A DNA stretch of 64,000 nucleotides from Gerris lacustris (taxonomy: Eukaryota; Arthropoda; Insecta; Hemiptera; Gerridae), in the NCBI GenBank assembly GCA_951217055.1, contig OX578276.1, positions 33,003,205 to 33,067,204 on the forward strand, read 5' to 3'. Positions 35,166-45,500 of this stretch are shown here, one piece after another. The notes beneath the pieces are model-generated. The model did not search any database. It saw nothing but the letters and a program-made list of their open reading frames with translations, and was not told where the DNA came from. How positions within the stretch are numbered: the stretch's first letter is position 1; each line of letters opens with the position of its first letter. The translations under genes were made by a program, and so were the position numbers.

Positions 35166-38100
35166 ATGGACACATTAAAATGTGGCAGGTGTGGTAGGGT
35201 GTTTGCCCGATCAGATATTCGGTTTCGTCACGAAGTTGGATGTCAGTCAGATCGGCGCTTCCCATCTTGTAATCAATGTAAGAAGACTTTTGAAACGGAG
35301 GCTGGTCTGAGTATCCACAAATCAACTGTTCACGGCGTCGAGTATAAATGTGCGCGATGTGGTAAAATATTTAGTCGCAATTATAACCGAGTGCGACATG
35401 AAACTCTTTGTGGCGAAGAATTTATTTGTAAAAAATGCGGTAATGTATTTACTAATGTGTACAACGGAAGAAGACACGAAGAAGTTTGCGAAAAACAGCC
35501 ACCTGTCAAAGTTTTCCATGGTGAGCCTAGTAAGAAAACTGTGTTGGGTTTGCCCCCTAATAAGGAAGGTGTGGCACCTTATGAGACCGCTTTTTCCAAC
35601 AGGTTAAAATCTTTCTTTTTTAGGTCTGATCAGTGTTTTGATTTAGACTGTTACCTAAAGGACACTAAAGATAAAATGATCACTGAGATTGTAAAATCAT
35701 TAAAAGTACACGGTTCGGTTAAAGTTAATATTGTGGTAGAGTGTACGTTTGTAGATATAACCGGAGGAATGAAAAATGAATCTTTTAAAACAAAAAATCG
35801 AGAAATATTTGTTGGATCGTCTTTGGAAGATATTTTAAAGGAGAAGTTTAATAAAATCAAAAGTGAGCTGGAAGAATCACAACTTAAAGGAAGCGGATGG
35901 AGTCTACACGCTGTAGATGGAATCAGATTGAAGATTAATAAATACAACCCTTTGAGAGGAAGTAGTTACATTCCATTGCCTAATAAAATTCACTGTCGAG
36001 AAGCATGTATCAATGTTAAAAATACAGATGAAGAGTGTTTTCGGTACAGCGTTTTGACACCACTCATTAAACATCATAGTTTTAGACCTAGCAAATATAA
36101 AAAATTGATCCATAATTATGATTTCTCTGTAGTTTCATTTCCTACTCCAATAAGTGATATTCCTAAATTTGAAAAACACAACAACATGTCTATAAATCTT
36201 TTTGGAGTGGACAAGACAAATAATGTTTATCCTTTAAAAATAGTTAAACAAGAATTAGAAGATCACAGGGATTTGTTGTTACTAACAGATGATTCCAGAC
36301 GAACTCATTATGTTTACATAAAAAACTTTAGTAGACTTGTACGTAGTCAGATTACTAAACATGATGGTAGAATAGAGATTTGTAAAAGGTGTTTTACATA
36401 CTATGATTATCAATATCGTCAAGACGCAAGAGAAAAATTGAAAAACCATCAAAGATTGTGTCAAATGGAAAAGCCTGCTGTTATAGAAATGCCTACTAAA
36501 AAACCCATTTTAAAATTTAAAAATTACAACAGGTTACTTAAATTACCTATAGTTATTTACGCCGATTTCGAAAGCATTTTAATACCGTATCAAGGTTGTG
36601 AGCCAAATAAGGATCGGTCGTTTACTCTCCCTTACCAGAGCCATCAACCTATGAGTTTCGCTTTGTTTGTCAAGGTGTCGGAAGAAATCGACGAGGTAAA
36701 AAATACTTTACCTAAAAAGCCAATTATTTATGAGGGCAAAGACTCTGCTGAAATATTCATGCAAACGTCTATATGTATCGCCAGAGAAATAGAACGGTTG
36801 TACAGTTTAAACGAACCGATGAAGCCATTGACAGAAGACGAAATATTACATTGTAAAGAAACAGATACTTGTGAACTTTGTTTAAAACCTTTTACGAAAA
36901 AAGATTGGAAGGTTTTAGATCATTCACATATCACAGGAAAATTTAGGCAAGTACTACACAACAGTTGCAATTTACAGTGCAAAATTCCAAATTACGTACC
37001 GGTAATATTACATAACCTAGCCGGGTACGATTCACATTTTATTGTAAAACAACTCGGTTGTGACAGTGAAAGAGTAGACGTTATTCCTAATAACTCGGAA
37101 AAATATGTTTCATTTAGTAAACATGTAGGTAAAATAAGTCTCCGGTTTATTGATAGTTTCCGGTTTATGCCGTCCAGTTTAGAAAAATTAGTAGCAAATT
37201 TACCTCGACATCCCGAAACCGAATCGTATTTTGGCCCTGAAAAAGCAAGTTTAATGACAAGAAAAGGTGTTTTCCCGTACGATTACATGGATTCTTGGGA
37301 AAGATTGAAAGAAACTTCGTTGCCACCAAAATCAGCTTTTTACAGTAAATTAACAGAATCCGATATCAGTAATGAAGATTATTCTCACGCTATTAACGTA
37401 TGGAATGATTTCGGCCTAAAGACCATGTCGGACTACGAAAAGTTGTATCTAACATCAGATGTTCTTTTACTGTGTGACGTATTCGAAGAATTTAGAAAAA
37501 GTATAATGAAGACTCATCGTATTGACCCCGCTCATTACTATACAGCCCCAGGAATGACATGGGACGCTATGTTCTTGTACACCGGAGTAAGATTAGAACT
37601 CATACAATGTTACGACCAAATTTTAATGATAGAAAACGGAATACGAGGAGGACTCTGTCAGGTGTCTCACAGATACGCCGAAGCAAATAATAAATACATG
37701 GAAGAATATGACGAGAGCAAACCGTCGTCGTACATTACATATGAAGACTGCAACAACCAATATGGTTGGGCTATGAGTCAGTACCTTCCTTACGGTAACT
37801 TTCACTGGATAGACGATCCGTATTCGATCGATTTGAATAAACTTAAAGCAGACGACAGGCATGGGTATCTGTTTGAGGTAGATGTAGATTACCCACAACA
37901 TTTATTCCGGCTTCACAATGCGTTTCCGTTTCTGCCAGAAAATATTAATCCCCCTGGTTCAAAAGAGAAAAAACTAATTCCACATCTAGGTAGCAGAAGA
38001 CACTACATTGTGCACTATATTACACTGAAAAATGCTATTGACCATGGGTTGAAACTTGTAAAAATACATCGGGCATTAAGGTTTAATCAATCGCCATGGT

Positions 38101-38939
38101 TAAAGTCGTACATTGATTTAAATAATAAACTACGCCAACAAGCTAATAATGCATTTGAAAAAGATTTATTTAAAGGGTTAAACAACAGCTGTTTTGGGAA
38201 GAGCTTGGAAAGAATAAAAAATAGAATGGATATTCGCTTAGTTACAAATGAAAAGACTGTCGAAAAACTGATGGCTAGACCTACGTTTCTCGATAGGACT
38301 ATATACGGCGAAAATCTCGTGGCAATACATTTAGCCAAAGAGAAAATCGTTTACGATAAGCCGGTTTTTGTGGGAGTATGTGTTTTACCCATAGCAAAAC
38401 AATTGATGTATTCCTTCCATTACGATGTCATGCTGCCGTACTACGGCCCAGAACGTTTGACTCTTATGTATACAGATACAGATTCTTTCATCTACAAAAT
38501 TATTACAGAAGACGTATTTAGAGACAGGTTAGATAGGTTAGATTATTTGGATACTTCAAACCTTGAATCTCATTTAGGTCTTCCTTCTGTAAATAAAGGG
38601 GTTTTGGGGCTTTTCAAAGATGAAGTGGCTGGAAAGATTATTAAAAAATTCGTGGGATTGCGTGCAAAAATGTATGCATTGGATATACAGGGGAGTGATG
38701 AATGTAAAAAAGTCAAGGGTGTAGTTCGGAGTGCTGTAAATAAATGTATCACATTTAATGATTTTGTACGCGTTTTAAAAACTAACAAATCTATTTATAC
38801 AAAAATGAACACTATTAGGTCGAAAAACCACGACATAGAAACCGTTAAAATTAACAAAGTTTCACTTTCCCCATTTGACGACAAAAGAATTATTTTAAAA
38901 GACGGTATTTCAACTAATGCTCACGGGTACATAGAATAA
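35166..38939 (+). CDS. polB: Polinton/Maverick-type protein-primed family B DNA polymerase with N-terminal zinc fingers
   Basis: An intact frame of 1257 codons plus stop. The ATG at 35166 is preferred over the in-frame ATG at 35007 because the 53 extra residues are low-quality and cross the TATA-like box. Residues 1-110 hold four C2H2-like fingers (CGRCGRVF..., CNQCKKTF..., CARCGKIF..., CKKCGNVF...). The 3'-5' exonuclease follows: ExoI YADFES (D467, E469), ExoII NLAGYD (D622), ExoIII YLTSD (Y761-D765). Between ExoI and ExoII lies an HNH/endonuclease VII-like insertion (CELC...DHSHITGKFR...HNSCNL, about 568-605). The polymerase has motif A VDVDYP (D906), motif B K1003-GLNNSCFG, motif C YTDTDS (D1104, D1106) and a KMY motif near 1163. 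It would copy element DNA in the nucleus. The first AATAAA after the stop is at 39263. All catalytic residues are present. An adintovirus origin is possible. Confidence 0.93.
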   Translation: MDTLKCGRCGRVFARSDIRFRHEVGCQSDRRFPSCNQCKKTFETEAGLSIHKSTVHGVEYKCARCGKIFSRNYNRVRHETLCGEEFICKKCGNVFTNVYNGRRHEEVCEKQPPVKVFHGEPSKKTVLGLPPNKEGVAPYETAFSNRLKSFFFRSDQCFDLDCYLKDTKDKMITEIVKSLKVHGSVKVNIVVECTFVDITGGMKNESFKTKNREIFVGSSLEDILKEKFNKIKSELEESQLKGSGWSLHAVDGIRLKINKYNPLRGSSYIPLPNKIHCREACINVKNTDEECFRYSVLTPLIKHHSFRPSKYKKLIHNYDFSVVSFPTPISDIPKFEKHNNMSINLFGVDKTNNVYPLKIVKQELEDHRDLLLLTDDSRRTHYVYIKNFSRLVRSQITKHDGRIEICKRCFTYYDYQYRQDAREKLKNHQRLCQMEKPAVIEMPTKKPILKFKNYNRLLKLPIVIYADFESILIPYQGCEPNKDRSFTLPYQSHQPMSFALFVKVSEEIDEVKNTLPKKPIIYEGKDSAEIFMQTSICIAREIERLYSLNEPMKPLTEDEILHCKETDTCELCLKPFTKKDWKVLDHSHITGKFRQVLHNSCNLQCKIPNYVPVILHNLAGYDSHFIVKQLGCDSERVDVIPNNSEKYVSFSKHVGKISLRFIDSFRFMPSSLEKLVANLPRHPETESYFGPEKASLMTRKGVFPYDYMDSWERLKETSLPPKSAFYSKLTESDISNEDYSHAINVWNDFGLKTMSDYEKLYLTSDVLLLCDVFEEFRKSIMKTHRIDPAHYYTAPGMTWDAMFLYTGVRLELIQCYDQILMIENGIRGGLCQVSHRYAEANNKYMEEYDESKPSSYITYEDCNNQYGWAMSQYLPYGNFHWIDDPYSIDLNKLKADDRHGYLFEVDVDYPQHLFRLHNAFPFLPENINPPGSKEKKLIPHLGSRRHYIVHYITLKNAIDHGLKLVKIHRALRFNQSPWLKSYIDLNNKLRQQANNAFEKDLFKGLNNSCFGKSLERIKNRMDIRLVTNEKTVEKLMARPTFLDRTIYGENLVAIHLAKEKIVYDKPVFVGVCVLPIAKQLMYSFHYDVMLPYYGPERLTLMYTDTDSFIYKIITEDVFRDRLDRLDYLDTSNLESHLGLPSVNKGVLGLFKDEVAGKIIKKFVGLRAKMYALDIQGSDECKKVKGVVRSAVNKCITFNDFVRVLKTNKSIYTKMNTIRSKNHDIETVKINKVSLSPFDDKRIILKDGISTNAHGYIE

Positions 38940-40945
38940 TAAGTTAGGTGGTTTTAACTTTCAAAATGTATTAGTATTAATATTATTAGGGGAAAAAATA
39001 TTACATAATTATAAGGAAAGCATGATAATGAGTTACGAGTCTAAACCGGGTGTGTATATATAAAACTGTTAAAAATATATTTTTAAGCAATCACTAAAGA
39101 GGCATCTGAAAAATGGTAAACTCAAAACCCTCGGTAAATTTAATGTTAAGGATAATTTACTATGCAGCTTAACTATGTAGTTGATTACATTGGTTAAACT
39201 ATGTACTACTTTATGTTATATTTAATAATTAAAACTGTATAATAGTTTATGTTAAAAGTATTAATAAAACTATGTACTAATTTATGCAATTATTATTAGG
39301 GGAATGAATGTAACTATAAATACACGTTATGTATGTAGTATTAGAATGAAAAATAAAAGTATAGATAAATACAAACAGGCTACAATTTGCTTTATTTGTA
39401 ATTATTGTTAATTTAGAAGTAGAGATTGGTTTATCTTGTAATATCAGTACCTCTTACTGCTTTTTATATAAAGTGTTTGAATTTAGAATATTTAAAATTG
39501 TTTTAATAACGAGGGATTCTTATCCATCCGTAGAAAACATTTGATAAGTATGTCACAAAGGTCAATGACCTACCTTGTAGTCAGGTTTATTTTGTAGTAT
39601 AAAAAATTTGTTAATAATGTAAAATGAATATTGTAATACAAATACTGGAATTACTAAAAGACCCTCTAGTATATCTATTTTGTATAAAAATGTATAATTT
39701 TATATAAATAAATGGTTTGAATGTTTGAAATTGTATTTCTATTTCTCTAAACCCTATGTCCTTACATTAAGAAGAATTATATACATAGTACATATATGTA
39801 TTAAGAGAGTATCAGCGATATACAAATCTTGTGGTTGAATCTTAAGGTTGCAGAATAGTTAGAGAAAGCAGAGGTGCAATTTAAAAATAATTCTCTGTAC
39901 AACACTAAAAATAAAGAAAGTGTTTGTAAGCCCAGCGTAGTATTATTTTGGTTAATAATAAAAAAATTACAATTTTATCTCGATGTAGTACAATGTCAGA
40001 ACAAATTATTAATAATATAAGGTAGGTAGGTATTAATAAGGTTATAATATTATAACCTTAAATTAAAACTATGATGTGCAGAAATCCATCATGTTAGATG
40101 TACATAAATTTTAGGCATTATTAGTCAATCTAATAGTTAATAAAAATACGTGGAATTGGGTTCAAGGTCAATGACCGGATGTGGAAAGGTGTTGTGGGTT
40201 TAGTGGGGGAGGGGTGGTAGTGGGGAGGGGGAGGGGGACCCGTGACCAAAAGGTTACTCACGAGCCCTGGTCTCGAACTGTCTTTTATACCCTACTAATA
40301 GGAATATGAATAAATTTAAATTACCAAAAAATATTATGGAAGTTGTAAGAAATTTTGGAAGAAATAACCTTCTGTCAGTGTTGCCACAAAGGCTAATTCT
40401 AGATGTATAGAGCATCCTGATTCCCTTAAGATGCGGTAGGACACTTGGTAAGAATTAAGTGTTCAGGTAGGCCTAAAAAAACAATATTATTTCAAAAGGA
40501 GTTTTTGTTATTTATTAGTCACGGGTAATTTTATCTCGACACATTTAGCTATAAATATTGTATATCCCCTGATAATATAAACAATTAGACGCTAAGCTAT
40601 TATTGGTATGAAGAATTAAAGGAAATTAATCAATGTTTCCATAATTTATCAGAACTATACAATTCCTAATGGAATTTATGAGGGGGTGTAGTGATAATTT
40701 TGGGACTAGTAATATATCCCTCTATTGAAACCGTATCCCAACCAGGCATTCTTGTCTGGGACCCTCTCACCTTCAATGCATATCTACTGAGCACAGCTTG
40801 CACATGTTATTAATGGTATTGTTTATGAATGAATAGTTAGACATGGGGTGGCATATTGTGGCTGAGGCTTATTTGCAATGTATTGTTTAGACTAGAGGTT
40901 CTTAACCTTTCACTGCCCCTTTTCACTGTGCTAAGTCCTCCTGTT
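38940..40945. other. AT-rich region downstream of the polymerase gene
   Basis: AATAAA signals lie at 39263 and 39352. Short direct repeats occur near 39180-39300 (TATGTACTA-TTTATG words). A GTGGGGAGG-type G-rich tract lies at 40200-40230. No further Polinton genes (capsid, protease, ATPase) were readable here on either strand. Confidence 0.5.
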
Positions 40946-40949
40946 AAGT

Positions 40950-41190
40950 GAAATTTGGATTGTTTGTCGAAATTAGCCCGCATATAATCCCAGATTAATT
41001 ACATCTGGTTACGCTTTTTAAATTTTGCTAAATTGATACAAAAAAGTTAAAAATCCAAAATAATTTTGACAGATTTAAAAAACAGGGGGGGGGGGGGGAT
41101 TAAATCAATTAGACAATTATAGGTCGTTAAAGCCAATATTTAAAATTATATTACAAAATAGAACGAAGGATCTATGTGCCACACTAATTG
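40950..41190 (+). repeat. family B repeat fragment with G run
   Basis: GAAATTAGCCCGCATATAAT and CTATGTGCCACACTAATTGA mark the middle and 3' end of family B. A G run of 12 lies at 41087-41098. Confidence 0.55.
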
Positions 41191-41767
41191 ACAGACTATT
41201 TTAATTGACCGTTCCAAAACTTATTGGTCCCCATATATTCTAACTTTGACATTTGATGAGGTTTAGTCAAGAAATCACTTTGATTTAGCTTTATTTATAT
41301 AGTGGCATCGCTGCATTGAGATATCTGTTGTTTTACTTTGATCTAGGAAAGCTTAAAGTTATTCTTGGCCTAGATGTTTTATTCACTTTATTGCTCTTTA
41401 CTTTGGACTTTTTTGAATAACACTGACTCAAAGTAATTTTAATATCAAAGGAATTAAAAGGAGGAAGTAAGTTTGGATCTTGTCCCCACATTGAATTATT
41501 TACATGAGGCCAGATTCCGACCTCTTTCAATATTTGTTTGGTTCCTTACCGAAAGAGAGTAGGGATCTCTTTGCAGCAAAGATCTCTTCAGAAGCATCAA
41601 AATAGCCCTGTTAAATAACTAAAGAGACCCTTTCGCTCTTGACCCATCTCCTTTAGTTTAGGCTAAAGTATCTAGTTTAGACTATCACTTTTTTTTTATA
41701 TAATATATTTATTATTAAAATCTTAATCAAATCTAAAAATTTTATTATTTATTTTATTATTTTATTT
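41191..41767. other. no recognisable feature
   Basis: AT-rich sequence. A 65-codon minus-strand open stretch at 41333-41530 has no recognisable motif. Confidence 0.4.
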
Positions 41768-41906
41768 AACGGATTTCTGTCTTGGAATTTTTGAAATCGG
41801 AGGCATATAAGTTTTTCGTTCTCAAAAGTGAACACAATGTGTTCACTTTTGAGAACGAAAAACTTATATGCCTCCGATTTCAAAAATTCCAAGACAGAAA
41901 TCCGTT
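41768..41906. repeat. perfect 139-bp palindrome (69-bp arms, 1-base centre)
   Basis: Bases 41768-41836 and 41838-41906 are exact reverse complements around A at 41837; the centre is GAACACA-A-TGTGTTC. The right arm is the 5' part of a family B-type repeat (CTCCGATTTCAAAAATTCC, AAGACAGAAATCCGTTT) that continues to 42395. The left arm is an inverted duplicate of that head alone. Confidence 0.97.
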
Positions 41907-41937
41907 TCAGACATCAGGGAACATTTTTGGTCTCGTA

Positions 41938-41975
<38 letters not shown>

Positions 41976-42395
41976 GGTCTGTGTGTCCGCGAATTATGAA
42001 ACGTGCGACGATAACTTGAGTAAATGTCGACCGATTTTGATGAAATTTGGTAGACATGTTCATTTTAGCAATGCTCAGGACGAGTTCGTTGGACAACGTT
42101 ATCCGTCCAAGCGTTCACGAGCAATGCTCGCGTAAACGTGAACTTTAAATTTAAAATTGGAATTTTAGGTAGGGGAAAAAATCTAACTTCATCTATTCAA
42201 TGAGACAAACATTTTTTTCAAATACAATTTTTTAGTAAAACCAACAGCGACACCGCTATGAAGTGTTAAAGATCGCTAAAACTATTAATAGTTTTTACAA
42301 AATAAACAATATTACAATAAAGTAATATAACAATAATTGTTATAGTATATGATAGGATGCGAGGAAGCTATGTGCCACACTAATTGGCAGTCTAT
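41838..42395 (+). mobile_element. mosaic Helentron-like repeat (family B ends, family A middle)
   Basis: The head is family B (TTCAAAAATTCCAAGACAGA at 41879-41898), then a (TCTG)n tract at 41939-41976. Next come family A blocks (GACGATAACTTGAGTAAA, GTTCGTTGGACAACG, AACCAACAGCGACACCGCTA) as in 60890-61150. It ends with the family B terminus GATGCGAGGAAGCTATGTGC at 42355-42374. Open frames of 60-117 codons across it reflect the microsatellite. Confidence 0.6.
41939..41978 (+). repeat. (TCTG)n microsatellite
   Basis: About nine TCTG units inside the mosaic repeat. Equivalent tracts occur at 60840-60880, 22247-22273 and 62581-62625 in related copies. Confidence 0.95.
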
Positions 42396-42554
42396 TTATC
42401 TTTAACTTTCTTCAAATATTTATGTAATGCAGCACATAGCTTCCTAGCGTCCTATCATTAGACGTATGGTCATAAAGTCATAAGAGTACATTTAACTAAA
42501 ATCTTGGAAAGGTGGGGATCTGTTTAATGGCCCCTTTTTTAGGCCTACAGCAAG

Positions 42555-45500
42555 ATGCATAGAGCCTTTTTAGTTTCTCATATAAAGAGAAAGTATTGTG
42601 ATTGTCCTACAGCAAGGAGGCATAGAGCCTTTTTACTTTCTCATATAAAGAGAAATTATTGTGATTGTCCTACAGCAAGGAGGCATAGAGCCTTTTTACT
42701 TTCTCATATAAAGAGAAAGTATTGTGATTGTCCTACAGCAAGGAGGCATAGAGCCTTTTTACTTTCTCATATAAAGAGAAAGTATTGTGATTGTCCTACA
42801 GCAAGGAGGCATAGAGCCTTTTTACTTTCTTATATAAAGAGAAAGTATTGTGATTGTCCTACAGCAAGGAGGCATAGAGCCTTTTTACTTTCTCATATAA
42901 AGAGAAAGTATTTTTATTGTCCTACAGCAAGGAGGCATAGAGCCTTTTTACTTTCTTATATAAAGAGAAAGTATTGTGATTGTCCTACAGCAAGGAGGCA
43001 TAGAGCCTTTTTACTTTCTCATATAAAGAGAAAGTATTGTTATTGTCTTACAGCAAGGATGCAAAGAGCCTTTTTAGTTTCTCATATAAAGAGAAAGTAT
43101 TGTGATTGTCCTACAGCAAGGAGGCATAGAGCCTTTTTACTTTCTCATATAAAGAGAAAGTATTGTGATTGTCCTACAGCAAGGAGGCATAGAGCCTTTT
43201 TACTTTCTCATATAAAGAGAAAGTATTGTGATTGTCCTACAGCAAGGATGCATAGAGCCTTTTGAGTTTCTTATATAAAGAGAAAGTATTGTGATTGTCC
43301 TACAGCAAGGATGCATAGAGCCTTTTTAGTTTCTTATATAAAGAGAAAGTATTGTGATTGTCCTACAGCAAGGATGCATAGAGCCTTTTTAGTTTCTCAA
43401 ATAAAGAGAAAGTATTGTGATTGTCCTACAGCAAGGAGGCATAGAGCCTTTTTACTTTCTCATATAAAGAGAAAGTATTGTGATTGTCCTACAGCAAGGA
43501 TGCATAGAGCCTTTTTAGTTTCTTATATAAAGAGAAAGTATTGTGATTGTCCTACAGCAAGGATGCATAGAGCCTTTTTAGTTTCTCAAATAAAGAGAAA
43601 GTATTGTGATTGTCCTACAGCAAGGAGGCATAGAGCCTTTTTACTTTCTCATATAAAGAGAAAGTATTGTGATTGTCCTACAGCAAGGAGGCATAGAGCC
43701 TTTTTACTTTCTCATATAAAGAGAAAGTATTGTGATTGTCCTACAGCAAGGATGCAAAGAGCCTTTTTAGTTTCTCATATAAAGAGAAAGTATTGTGATT
43801 GTCCTACAGCAAGGAGGCATAGAGCCTTTTTACTTTCTCATATAAAGAGAAAGTATTGTGATTGTCCTACAGCAAGGAGGCATAGAGCCTTTTTACTTTC
43901 TCATATAAAGAGAAAGTATTGTGATTGTCCTACAGCAAGGATGCATAGAGCCTTTTTAGTTTCTTATATAAAGAGAAAGTATTGTGATTGTCCTACAGCA
44001 AGGATGCATAGAGCCTTTTTAGTTTCTCAAATAAAGAGAAAGTATTGTGATTGTCCTACAGCAAGGAGGCATAGAGCCTTTTTACTTTCTCATATAAAGA
44101 GCAAGGATGCAAAGAGCCTTTTTAGTTTCTCATATAAAGAGAAAGTATTGTGATTGTCCTACAGCAAGGAGGCATAGAGCCTTTTTACTTTCTCATATAA
44201 AGAGAAAGTATTGTGATTGTCTTACAGCAGGGAGGCATAGAGCCTTTTTACTTTCTCATATAAAGAGAAAGTATTGGATTGTCCTACAGCAAGGAGGCAT
44301 AGAGCCTTTTTACTTTCTCATATAAAGAGAAAGTATTGTGATTGTCCTACAGCAAGGAGGCATAGAGCCTTTTTACTTTCTCATATAAAGAGAAAGTATT
44401 GTGATTGTCCTACAGCAAGGATGCATAGAGCCTTTTTAGTTTCTTATATAAAGAGAAAGTATTGTGATTGTCCTACAGCAAGGATGCATAGAGCCTTTTT
44501 AGTTTCTCAAATAAAGAGAAAGTATTGTGATTGTCCTACAGCAAGGAGGCATAGAGCCTTTTTACTTTCTCATATAAAGAGAAAGTATTGTGATTGTCCT
44601 ACAGCAAGGAGGCATAGAGCCTTTTTAGTTTCTCATATAAAGAGAAAGTATTGTGATTGTCCTACAGCAAGGAGGCATAGAGCCTTTTTACTTTCTCATA
44701 TAAAGAGAAATTATTGTGATTGTCCTACAGCAAGGAGGCATAGAGCCTTTTTACTTTCTCATATAAAGAGAAAGTATTGTGATTGTCCTACAGCAAGGAG
44801 GCATAGAGCCTTTTTACTTTCTCATATAAAGAGAAAGTATTGTGATTGTCCTACAGCAAGGAGGCATAGAGCCTTTTTACTTTCTTATATAAAGAGAAAG
44901 TATTGTGATTGTCCTACAGCAAGGAGGCATAGAGCCTTTTTACTTTCTCATATAAAGAGAAAGTATTTTTATTGTCCTACAGCAAGGAGGCATAGAGCCT
45001 TTTTACTTTCTTATATAAAGAGAAAGTATTGTGATTGTCCTACAGCAAGGAGGCATAGAGCCTTTTTACTTTCTCATATAAAGAGAAAGTATTGTTATTG
45101 TCTTACAGCAAGGATGCAAAGAGCCTTTTTAGTTTCTCATATAAAGAGAAAGTATTGTGATTGTCCTACAGCAAGGAGGCATAGAGCCTTTTTACTTTCT
45201 CATATAAAGAGAAAGTATTGTGATTGTCCTACAGCAAGGAGGCATAGAGCCTTTTTACTTTCTCATATAAAGAGAAAGTATTGTGATTGTCCTACAGCAA
45301 GGATGCATAGAGCCTTTTGAGTTTCTTATATAAAGAGAAAGTATTGTGATTGTCCTACAGCAAGGATGCATAGAGCCTTTTTAGTTTCTTATATAAAGAG
45401 AAAGTATTGTGATTGTCCTACAGCAAGGATGCATAGAGCCTTTTTAGTTTCTCAAATAAAGAGAAAGTATTGTGATTGTCCTACAGCAAGGAGGCATAGA

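Noticed and set aside
35322..38788. Minus-strand open stretches across the polymerase gene
   Set aside because: They are short, lack motifs and lie antisense to a well-supported gene.
41939..42135. Small secreted or repetitive protein encoded over the TCTG tract
   Set aside because: The same microsatellite-driven frames appear at every related repeat copy and on both strands.
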